DNA of 16,472 bases, from the NCBI GenBank assembly GCA_038230595.1, contig JBBRMY010000045.1:1-16472 (forward strand), read 5' to 3'. The first letter of the stretch is position 1. Every line of letters starts with the position of its first letter. The notes under the pieces are model-generated. The model ran no database searches. It was not told where the DNA came from and worked only from the letters and a program-made list of their open reading frames with translations. This document shows, one piece after another, positions 1 through 6,107 of this stretch. This stretch comes from JBBRMY01 sp038230595 (GTDB lineage Bacteria > Bacteroidota > Ignavibacteria > Tepidaquicellales > Tepidaquicellaceae). The position numbers were made by a program, and so were the translations under genes.

Positions 1-176
1 ATGATGATGCTTTGCTAAAAATGCTTTATCTGGCATACAGGGACTTGTCAAAAAAATGGACAATGCCGGTACGCAACTGGGCATTTATAATATCACATTT
101 ATCAATTATTTTTGAAGAGAGGATAGAAAAACATCTTAAGTGAAATATCCATTTACACAAAATATTTTACACACCC
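1..176 (+). mobile_element. Right end of an IS256-family insertion sequence
   Basis: This is the 3' part of an element that continues left of the window. It holds the C-terminal codons of a mutator-type transposase (stop at 141-143), then a short non-coding tail and a terminal sequence at about 148-176. That tail, TTTACACAAAATATTTTACACACCC at its core, has the TTTACACAAAAT...ACA character I associate with IS256-family right ends. The exact boundary is inferred: the left end and the target duplication lie outside the window. The stop codon of the opposing gene (167-169) falls inside this terminal sequence, so the element appears to have inserted into that gene's 3' end. Confidence 0.75.
3..143 (+). 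CDS. IS256-family (mutator type) transposase, C-terminal fragment
   Basis: The frame beginning at base 3 gives 46 residues that end at TGA 141-143. They include YLAYRDLSKKWTMPVRNW and IIFEERIEKHLK, the hallmark C-terminal pattern of IS256-family transposases (a run like SKKWTMPIRNW followed by a short amphipathic tail with an F-x-x-R). The catalytic DDE residues lie upstream, off the window. The family enzyme moves the element through a circular intermediate. Nothing in the fragment shows damage, so it may be an intact gene cut by the window edge, and not a decayed copy. Family assignment is firm; activity cannot be judged. Confidence 0.85.
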   Translation, partial: DDALLKMLYLAYRDLSKKWTMPVRNWAFIISHLSIIFEERIEKHLK

Positions 177-1057
177 GGAAGATATTCTGCAATTTTAATT
201 GAGTTACTTGCAATAGATAAATAATCTTTAATATATTCAAACTTAGGATTCTTCTTTTTTATCTCCGTTTTTAAAGATTCAATATTTAAGATCTGCTCTT
301 CATTATTTTCGACAGAATTTTGATCATCTGTTTTTAAAATTTGAATCATCTTTTCCAATATTTTATCAACATCTTCATAACTCTTTATTGAAACATTTTG
401 TACTGAATTTGTTGAATCTATATTTATTTGAACACCGGTCGATTTTGTAATAAATACCCTTTTGTCCATATATGCGGTTGAATTATTAAAATAATTTTTA
501 ATTAATGCAGAATTTCCATTTTCTTCAATGTAATGTTCACCCTTTATATCCATTACAAAGAGATAAGAATGGTCAGCTTGTTGTGTGATAGATTTAATTA
601 ATTTTGTTTCGATTAAAGTATTCATAATTCCTTTAACTTTTCTAAGGGAAGTTATTGAAAAATATTCACCTAATTCATTTGAGTTCAAATATATTCTGTT
701 ATCTGTTTCAATTGACATTTTATAAATACGCTTCATGAAGTAATCTATAAGTGTTTCAATATTCATCATACCATTTTCAACTTGACTTGAATATTCTTCT
801 AAAAATAAATATTCCTGATACAAAGGTGTGGCTGCCATTGCATAACTAAGCTTATCTTCTATCTCTTTACCTTTTCCAGTTTTATAAGCCTCATCATATC
901 TTTCCTCTGAAATTATGAATTTTGCTTTTCCTTTGAGAAAATCTCCTAGTTGCGAATGGAATCCATTATTAACTTGAGAGATTATATTTTCCTCGGAAGG
1001 ATTTTGATCTCTTATCATTATTATAACTCGGTTAATATAGGAATTTGGTAATCTCAT
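167..1057 (-). CDS. Unknown protein with winged-helix-like middle, 3' end truncated by IS insertion
   Basis: I do not recognise a named family for this 296-residue protein. Residues 1-95 are mostly helical and charged. Residues about 100-180 read like a winged helix (helices around IETLIDYFMK and NELGEYFS, then VKGIMNTLIETKLI and a turn with YLFVMDIKGEHYI). Residues 208-222 (VQINIDSTNSVQNVS) start a region with a charged helix (EDVDKILEKMIQIL) and a final helix. That order, a VQI-x-N turn, long helix and hydrophobic terminal helix, loosely recalls the C-terminal module of some AbiTii-type phage-defence proteins; this is only a weak resemblance. The start is 17 bases after the protease stop, so both are probably on one transcript. 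There is no good ribosome site at residue 1; Met14 is an alternative. The last two residues (Gly-Val) and the TAA stop lie in the terminal repeat of the IS256-type element, so the native C-terminus is probably lost. Confidence 0.7.
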   Translation of the reverse strand: MRLPNSYINRVIIMIRDQNPSEENIISQVNNGFHSQLGDFLKGKAKFIISEERYDEAYKTGKGKEIEDKLSYAMAATPLYQEYLFLEEYSSQVENGMMNIETLIDYFMKRIYKMSIETDNRIYLNSNELGEYFSITSLRKVKGIMNTLIETKLIKSITQQADHSYLFVMDIKGEHYIEENGNSALIKNYFNNSTAYMDKRVFITKSTGVQINIDSTNSVQNVSIKSYEDVDKILEKMIQILKTDDQNSVENNEEQILNIESLKTEIKKKNPKFEYIKDYLSIASNSIKIAEYLPGV

Positions 1058-1074
1058 ATTTATAATTATATTTC

Positions 1075-2298
1075 CTAATGTGCGTTATATTGCCAAAATA
1101 GATCTGCTTGATCGATCAGTGGATTTAGTTCATAGGTTAAACTTGGGTCGAGCTTGATTGCTTTCTTAAGGTCGATTATACATTGTTCCCATTTTTCTGT
1201 CCGGTAATACATGATGCCGCGATTTACCCAGGCGGAGACATAGTCAGGCTTATTCTTTATTACATAAGTGAAATCGTCAATTGCATCCCTGAGATGTCCA
1301 TTCCTTGAGTTTAAGAATCCCCTTGTGTAATATGCATCAACATTTTTTGGGTCAAGCTTTATGACCATTGTGAAATCATCAATTGCATCATCGTCGTCTT
1401 TCATCTTATACTTTACTTCTGCCCTGTTCATATAAGCCTGGAAAAATTTCGGATCGATCTTAATTGCCTCTGTAAAATCTTTTATAGCATTAGTAAAATC
1501 CTTTTTATTGCTGTAAGCCATACCCCTGAAGTTGAATGCTTTCTTATCTTTAGGAAACATTTTAAGATATTCTGAAAAACTGCTGACTGCTTCGGAATAT
1601 TTTCCGTCATCATTCATTTTTCTACCTTTGAAGTAGAAGTTCAAGGCGGAGAGCTTCTCTTTAGTATCAAATTCTCCGAGATTTGTATTCATAATATCTT
1701 CAATGATAACTCCAAAGTTGTATCCCTGCATTCCTTTTATCCCTAATGTGCTGATTCCGATCAACTCACCTTTTTCATTTAGCACTGCTCCCCCGCTGCT
1801 GCCCGGAGCTATATCTGCTGTGAATTGTATGAAAGTCTGCAAGTCCTTTTCTTCAAGCTGTCTTACTCCGCTTATTATTCCCTCTGAAATGGAGTTCTCA
1901 AATCCAAGCGGGCTGCCTACGGTAAAAACTTTCGAGCCTATTTTAAGATCGGTTGTACTACCAATAGGAATTTCAGGAAATGTATTATCATCTATCTTCA
2001 TTACAAGTATATCCTTTTTAATATCCAATCCGATTATATCACCACCGGGAATCTCAACACTATTATGAAAAATCTTTATCTTAGAATTGCCGGCATAATT
2101 ATGAAGGTTAGTAACCATTATGCCTTTGCTGTTGAGAATAACTCCACTGCCTTGGCTCGATTTTGTGCCGTCATAATCATAAGATTCGATAAGCACTACA
2201 GCATTTTTAACTTTTTCAAATATCTCGCTTGCAGATTGTGCTTTTAAAGAAATGGAAAGAAGTGAAATGAAAATAAATAAAAGTACTTTAGTTTTCAT
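1075..2298 (-). CDS. Exported trypsin/HtrA-like serine protease with C-terminal TPR repeats
   Basis: The 407-residue protein begins with a Sec signal peptide (residues 1-20, cleavage near LKAQS), so it acts outside the cytoplasm. Residues 24-208 are a trypsin-fold protease of the HtrA/Do kind. The triad can be read as His66 (VTNLHNYAG), Asp96 (LDIKKDILVMKI) and Ser168 in GSSGG (166-170), after APGSSGGAVLN. The His context is NLHN where HtrA proteins usually have N-x-HV. No PDZ domain follows. Instead residues about 218-390 form at least four TPR units with the DFTEAIKIDPK and DFTMVIKLDPK pattern, a protein-docking scaffold. Family members degrade or sense misfolded exported proteins; the substrate here is unknown. 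It is the first gene of a two-gene unit with the truncated unknown protein, 17 bases apart. No Shine-Dalgarno is visible at the start. The fold and triad are clear; the role is inferred. Confidence 0.88.
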   Translation of the reverse strand: MKTKVLLFIFISLLSISLKAQSASEIFEKVKNAVVLIESYDYDGTKSSQGSGVILNSKGIMVTNLHNYAGNSKIKIFHNSVEIPGGDIIGLDIKKDILVMKIDDNTFPEIPIGSTTDLKIGSKVFTVGSPLGFENSISEGIISGVRQLEEKDLQTFIQFTADIAPGSSGGAVLNEKGELIGISTLGIKGMQGYNFGVIIEDIMNTNLGEFDTKEKLSALNFYFKGRKMNDDGKYSEAVSSFSEYLKMFPKDKKAFNFRGMAYSNKKDFTNAIKDFTEAIKIDPKFFQAYMNRAEVKYKMKDDDDAIDDFTMVIKLDPKNVDAYYTRGFLNSRNGHLRDAIDDFTYVIKNKPDYVSAWVNRGIMYYRTEKWEQCIIDLKKAIKLDPSLTYELNPLIDQADLFWQYNAH

Positions 2299-2434
2299 AA
2301 AAGGGTTGGTTGAATTAAATAAGGACTTGGATTTAAGTAATTTATAAAAAACAATAGTTAAATAAAAGCTGTTTTATTATGAAGAAGTGTGGTTGAACGA
2401 ATGGAATGATAAAATTGAAATTCTCATTAAAAGC

Positions 2435-2464
2435 GACCTGACAGGGAAAATAACCTGTCAGGTC
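2435..2464. repeat. Perfect inverted repeat, 11-bp arms
   Basis: GACCTGACAGG at 2435-2445 pairs perfectly with CCTGTCAGGTC at 2454-2464 around an 8-base loop. No T-run follows on either strand, so it is not a standard terminator. The right arm word CCTGTCAGG recurs in each of the three downstream repeat units (2521, 2602, 2698), so this hairpin belongs to the same repeat family. Confidence 0.75.
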
Positions 2465-2480
2465 TGTGTTAATCAATACT

Positions 2481-2731
2481 CAGAATTCAAAAGCAAAAGC
2501 TATCCGTTGCTTCGCAACGGCCTGTCAGGTCTGAGATAGTCAGGTCAGAGTTAATCACTTTGCAGAATTCAAATCAAAAGCTATCCGTTGCTTCGCAACG
2601 GCCTGTCAGGACAGAGATAGTCAGGTCAGAGTTAGTCAGGTCAGTGTTAATCACTTTGCAGAATTCAAAACAAAAGCTATCCGTTGCTTCGCAACGGCCT
2701 GTCAGGTTAGAAATAATCAGTTCAGAGTTAG
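2481..2731 (+). repeat. Three tandem copies of an 82-96 bp intergenic repeat
   Basis: Units start with CAGAATTCAAA at 2481, 2563 and 2659; the third fades out near 2731. Lengths are 82 and 96 bp for the first two. Unit 2 is longer because a 15-bp word (AGTCAGGTCAGAGTT, 2619-2633) is repeated almost exactly at 2634-2648. Each unit carries the same mini-hairpin CCGTTGC-TTC-GCAACGG (2504-2520, 2585-2601, 2681-2697), followed at once by CCTGTCAGG. The hairpin is fully conserved while the flanks drift, which suggests the fold matters or that the units arose recently. Confidence 0.85.
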
Positions 2732-2768
2732 TGTGCACGAAGATATATAATGTTACAATTATACTTTA

Positions 2769-2808
2769 TTGAATAGTTGCTAATATACTGCATAATAAGT
2801 ACATTTTG
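2769..2808 (+). promoter_or_regulatory. Candidate promoter of the collar/propeller operon
   Basis: Two overlapping readings exist. A Bacteroidota-type reading has TTG at 2777-2779, a 20-base spacer and TACATTTT at 2800-2807 (consensus TAnnTTTG, last base off). A sigma-70 reading has TTGAAT at 2769-2774, 16 bases and CATAAT at 2791-2796. Either gives a leader of roughly 30-50 bases before the ATG at 2846. This rests on motif match only. Confidence 0.35.
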
Positions 2809-2845
2809 TAAATAGAAAATTTGTAAAATCTAAAACCGGAAAAAA

Positions 2846-3568
2846 ATGAATCTATTTAATATTTTCAAACCCGGAATGTCTAAAAAGGATCTTGAAACGC
2901 GGCGGATCTTTTTAAGAAATTCTATGGCAGCAATGTTCGGAGCTGCAGCACTTGCAAATGCAGATAAAGTATTCCCAAAGTCAGAAACAGGATTCAGTTT
3001 TTTAAAACCAAGCGGTGAGATAGTGAACAATTACATGCCACTTGGAGGAGGAGATGTATATGTTGGACAGCTTACATGCGTTCCATATAATTTTGCACCA
3101 ACAGGTTTTTTATTCTGTGACGGACAGATACTCCAAATTGTAGATAACACAACTCTTTTCACACTTATAGGTACAACATACGGAGGAGACGGTGCGTCAA
3201 CTTTTGCTCTTCCGGATCTCAGAGGCAGAGTCCCTATTCATAACGGACAAGGTTCCGGTTTAACAAACCATCTTATTGGAGAAGTCAGCGGAGCAGAAAC
3301 TCATACTCTAACAAATTTACAAATGCCTGCTCATAACCATTCATTATCGGCAAACAGTGCTGACGGCACCAGCAGTAATCCTGCCGGTAACTATAGCGCT
3401 CAAAATTCAGAAGGTGAAAGACGGTATAAAAATTCTAATAATTCAAATATGAATTCAGGTTCAGTGACTGCTACAGGCAGCAGTCAATCTCATGGAAATA
3501 TGATGCCTTTTATTAGCATGCACTGGATTATCTCATTATTCGGCATATTCCCATCACAGTTTAAATAA
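2846..3568 (+). CDS. Tat-exported tail-collar (microcystin-dependent type) protein 1
   Basis: This 240-residue protein has a twin-arginine leader: Arg19-Arg20 in TRRIFLRN, then a hydrophobic AAMFGAAALANA stretch ending near residue 39. The mature part, residues about 70-240, is a phage tail collar domain of the microcystin-dependent protein (MdpB) type: GQLTCVPYNFAPTGFLFCDGQ, LIGTTYGGDG, TFALPDLRGRVPIH, then AHNH and a Gly/Ser/Asn-rich C-terminal loop ending MMPFISMHWII. In phages this fold caps tail fibres; bacterial homologues are common and mostly unassigned. It is the first gene of a three-gene unit, 22 bases before its paralogue. No phage structural genes are nearby, so I infer a surface or periplasmic role and not a prophage. 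Export already folded would fit a Tat route. Fold is confident; function unknown. Confidence 0.88.
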   Translation: MNLFNIFKPGMSKKDLETRRIFLRNSMAAMFGAAALANADKVFPKSETGFSFLKPSGEIVNNYMPLGGGDVYVGQLTCVPYNFAPTGFLFCDGQILQIVDNTTLFTLIGTTYGGDGASTFALPDLRGRVPIHNGQGSGLTNHLIGEVSGAETHTLTNLQMPAHNHSLSANSADGTSSNPAGNYSAQNSEGERRYKNSNNSNMNSGSVTATGSSQSHGNMMPFISMHWIISLFGIFPSQFK

Positions 3569-3590
3569 ATTAAAATTAAAATTAACTAAT

Positions 3591-4307
3591 ATGAATATTT
3601 TAAATTTTTTCAAAAAGCAGGACGAAGGAAAAGGTTCAAGAAGAAAATTCATGAAAGCCTCTGCAGCAGCACTTCTTGGAGCAACTGTACTTGCAAATTC
3701 AGACGACCTTTTTGCAATGAAATCAAAGACCGGATTAATTTATGTAAAGGGAAATGAAGTTGTAAACAATTATAAAAATATTGAAGGAGGCGCACAGCCA
3801 TTCTTAGGAGAACTTATGTGCGTAGGATTTAATTTTGCTCCGAACGGATGGGCACAATGCAACGGGCAGTTTTTGTCAATAGGAGCGAATCAGGCATTAT
3901 TTTCTTTGCTCGGAACAACTTATGGCGGGAACGGAGTAACAACTTTTGCATTGCCTGATCTCAGAGGAAGAACCCCTATGCATGCCGGACAGGGATCAGG
4001 TCTTACTAATAGGAATCTGGGAGAGATTGGTGGTCAAGAGAATCATACTCTTTTATTGAGTGAAATTCCTGCTCACAATCATAACATAGCTGTGAATAAT
4101 TCAGTCGGTTCAAGCTCAAGTCCGACTAATAATTATTTCGCCCAGAATATAGAAGGGACAAATGAATTTTCCACAACTTCTAATACAACAATGAATGCAG
4201 CAGTATTACAAAATACAGGCGGCGGACAAGCACATAATAATATGCAGCCTTATTTAGTTTTGAACTGGATAATTGCATTGCAGGGCATATTTCCTTCTCA
4301 TCCTTAA
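3591..4307 (+). CDS. Tat-exported tail-collar protein 2, paralogue of the gene before it
   Basis: At 238 residues it parallels its upstream neighbour along its length. The leader has Arg17-Arg18 in SRRKFMKAS followed by AAALLGATVLANS. The collar domain (residues about 68-238) shows GELMCVGFNFAPNGWAQCNGQ, SLLGTTYGGNG, TFALPDLRGRTPMH, GQGSGLTNRNLGE, AHNHN and MQPYLVLNWII. Both paralogues start with a hydrophobic MN(L/I)-x-N-x-F segment before the twin arginines, a long n-region for a Tat leader, and share a VVNNY word just before the collar domain. The stop is 10 bases before the next start, so the three genes are almost surely co-transcribed. Divergence is greatest in the C-terminal loop (residues about 170-215), where collar proteins usually carry their specificity. 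The two may form a heteromer; that is inference. Confidence 0.88.
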   Translation: MNILNFFKKQDEGKGSRRKFMKASAAALLGATVLANSDDLFAMKSKTGLIYVKGNEVVNNYKNIEGGAQPFLGELMCVGFNFAPNGWAQCNGQFLSIGANQALFSLLGTTYGGNGVTTFALPDLRGRTPMHAGQGSGLTNRNLGEIGGQENHTLLLSEIPAHNHNIAVNNSVGSSSSPTNNYFAQNIEGTNEFSTTSNTTMNAAVLQNTGGGQAHNNMQPYLVLNWIIALQGIFPSHP

Positions 4308-4317
4308 ATTAAAGATC

Positions 4318-5751
4318 ATGAAAAAAAGTATAATAATTATAATTTTTCTGATTGCAGGCATTTCTTCCTTAAGTTCACAAACTATCTACTGGACTGACGG
4401 AAGCATAGGAAAAATTCAAAAAGCATTAATTGACGGAAGCTCAGGAGCACCAACAGATGTAGTTACCGGAGTGGGAAGCTGCTTCAGTGCTGCAGTTGAT
4501 AATGCGGGTCAGGGGAATTTATACTGGACAGATTTTGTAAATCAAACTATAAGCAAAATAAATCTTACAACTTTATCTTCGACAGTTCTGGTAAATAATC
4601 CAGGAGCAGGAATTTTAGGACCAAGAGGAATTGCATTATATGTATCAGGCAATCTGATGTTCTGGGCTGATAATACCGCACAGAAAATACAAAGATCGAC
4701 TTTGACCGGAACTTCGGTAACAACGATTGTATCGGCCGGTCTTGTATCACCGGGATATGTTGCTTTTGACCCGATAGGACTTAAAGTATATTATGCTGAT
4801 AACGGTTTAGGAGTTAAGAAAATAATGAGGTGCAACATTGACGGTTCTTCGCCACAGGATGTTGTCACAGGATTAAATCAGGTCTGGGGAATTGCATTCA
4901 ATGATGCTGACAACAGTATTTACTGGATAGATTCAGGAATCGATAAAATTCAGAAAGGTCTTGTCACTTCCCTACCGGTAACTAAGGTAGATGTGATAAC
5001 CGGGCTAACGGACAATATCCGAGGGCTTGTTATAGACGGCACAAGTAATAAAATGTACTGGGGAGATATCACATCCGGAAATATAAAATCTGCAAATACA
5101 AACGGAACAGGAACTGTAAATCTTTATTCATCAATTTCATATCCCCAAGGAATAGCTGTCAACTGGAATTCTGCATTACCGGTTGAGCTTGCAGCATTCA
5201 CATCTTCAATTTTGAGAAATGAAGTCACACTTAACTGGATAACTAATTCTGAATTGAACAATAAAGGATTTGATATTGAAAGATCATTATCAAAAACAAC
5301 TGAGTGGTCAAAGGTTGGATTTGTAGAAGGAAGCGGAACAATAAATCAATCAAGTTCATATTCTTTTAAAGACAGAAATCTTTCGAGCAATACTTATAAA
5401 TACAGATTGAAGCAGATCGATTTCAACGGAGGCTATAAGTATTTTGATCTGAATTCAGAAGTCATTATAGGTATACCTCATAATTTTGCATTGATGCAGA
5501 ATTATCCAAATCCTTTTAATCCGGCAACAAAAATAAATTTTGAATTGCCATCTGCCGGATTGGTAAAGCTGGCAGTCTATGACATATCAGGTAAAGAAGT
5601 TTATGCAGTGACAAACAATTATCCGGCAGGATATTATACTCAGAATATTAATGGAAGTAATTTAGGAAGCGGGGTTTATTTTTATAAGCTATCGTTTACA
5701 GGTAGTGAAGCATCGTTTGAAAAGACAATGAAGATGATGCTGGTGAAGTAG
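4318..5751 (+). CDS. Secreted YWTD-type beta-propeller protein with type IX sorting tail
   Basis: The chosen start, ATG 4318, gives 477 residues with a clean Sec signal (MKKSIIIIIFLIAG..SLSSQ, residues 1-21). An in-frame ATG at 4273 would add 15 residues, overlap the previous gene and bury the signal, so I reject it. Residues 22-283 hold six LDL-receptor class B-like repeats: YWTD at 24 and 69, FWAD at 115, YYAD at 158, YWID at 202 and YWGD at 247, spaced about 45 residues, enough for a six-bladed propeller. A linker domain (ALPVELAAFTSS.., 286-385) is typical of Ignavibacteria secreted proteins. Residues 395-477 are a type A sorting domain opening with NYPNPFNPATKI, so the protein should cross the outer membrane by type IX secretion and be anchored or released. 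The propeller probably binds a partner; the two collar proteins encoded just upstream are obvious candidates, by inference only. Confidence 0.9.
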   Translation: MKKSIIIIIFLIAGISSLSSQTIYWTDGSIGKIQKALIDGSSGAPTDVVTGVGSCFSAAVDNAGQGNLYWTDFVNQTISKINLTTLSSTVLVNNPGAGILGPRGIALYVSGNLMFWADNTAQKIQRSTLTGTSVTTIVSAGLVSPGYVAFDPIGLKVYYADNGLGVKKIMRCNIDGSSPQDVVTGLNQVWGIAFNDADNSIYWIDSGIDKIQKGLVTSLPVTKVDVITGLTDNIRGLVIDGTSNKMYWGDITSGNIKSANTNGTGTVNLYSSISYPQGIAVNWNSALPVELAAFTSSILRNEVTLNWITNSELNNKGFDIERSLSKTTEWSKVGFVEGSGTINQSSSYSFKDRNLSSNTYKYRLKQIDFNGGYKYFDLNSEVIIGIPHNFALMQNYPNPFNPATKINFELPSAGLVKLAVYDISGKEVYAVTNNYPAGYYTQNINGSNLGSGVYFYKLSFTGSEASFEKTMKMMLVK

Positions 5752-5754
5752 GGG

Positions 5755-5890
5755 TTACAAATATTCGACCCCGCTGGGGTCGTTTTTATTTTATATTAAT
5801 TGTTACAAATATTCGACCCCGACGGGGTCGTTTTTATTTTATATTAATTGTTATAAATATTCGACCCCGACGGGGTCGTGTTATTTTAAT
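5755..5890 (+). terminator. Triple tandem rho-independent terminator in 48-bp repeats
   Basis: Units begin TTACAAATATTCG at 5755 and 5803 (exactly 48 bp each) and TTATAAATATTCG at 5851 (partial). Each contains CGACCCC-3 bases-GGGGTCG: 5766-5782 in the first, with equivalents 48 and 96 bases on. The first two are followed by TTTTTATTTT, the standard terminator layout; the third is followed by TGTTATTTT, a weaker run. Loop sequences vary (GCT, GAC, GAC) while the stem is unchanged. They lie 15 bases after the propeller gene stop and so probably end the operon transcript. Confidence 0.8.
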
Positions 5891-6026
5891 GCGGGCATCA
5901 TAAATGATGCCCCTACGGGAAGCCGGAGACGCAAATATGCGTCTATACTTGTTTTACATGCGTGCATCATGATATGATGACCTTAGGGGAACATGGAGAC
6001 GCAAATATGCGTCTCTACCTGTTTTA
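5889..6026 (+). repeat. Two tandem 69-bp repeats each with two palindromes
   Basis: Copies run 5889-5957 and 5958-6026. Copy 1 has GGGCATCAT-AA-ATGATGCCC (5893-5912); copy 2 has a decayed version. Both keep GAGACGCA-AATA-TGCGTCT, and copy 2 completes it with a matching final C. The second palindrome is better conserved than the first. Short GC-palindrome words of this sort are widespread intergenic repeats in this bacterial branch, from general knowledge; the copy number in this genome cannot be seen here. Confidence 0.75.
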
Positions 6027-6107
6027 TAATTTAGGAAACTCTTACAGTGAATAAACCATTTAACAATAAAATTGCGTTCCTGATAGGAATTTAAACTAAA
6101 TATTATA

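Larger units (their letters stand above)
2299..2845. other. Gene-free 547-bp stretch between divergent operons
   Basis: The minus-strand protease and the plus-strand collar operon are divergently transcribed from here. It holds an 11-bp-stem hairpin (2435-2464), three copies of a hairpin-bearing repeat (2481-2731) and a promoter-like region before 2846. A 70-codon open frame crosses the repeats, but it is made of the repeat itself and has no sign of being a gene. Confidence 0.8.
5752..6107. other. Gene-free 356-bp stretch of tandem repeats
   Basis: Between two plus-strand genes lie three 48-bp terminator-bearing repeats, two 69-bp repeats, and about 80 bases of plain AT-rich leader before the next start, in which I see no convincing promoter. 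A 75-codon frame on the minus strand at 5954-6181 overlaps the repeats and the next gene's start and is not credible. Confidence 0.8.

Noticed and set aside
2481..2731. Repeat array resembling a short CRISPR
   Set aside because: Units are directly adjacent with no unique spacers, lengths vary by 14 bases, and no cas genes are present.
2560..2772. 70-codon plus-strand open frame
   Set aside because: It is a translation of the tandem repeat; two of its halves are near-identical and there is no sign of a coding role.
2846..4307. Prophage tail module
   Set aside because: No other phage structural, lysis or integrase genes are present, and both proteins have export leaders.
4273..4317. Earlier ATG for the propeller gene
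   Set aside because: It would overlap the previous coding region and put 15 residues before a clean signal peptide.
5893..5912. GGGCATCAT palindrome as an operator of the kinase-like gene
   Set aside because: It is one element of a tandem repeat, decayed in the second copy, and about 200 bases from the gene.
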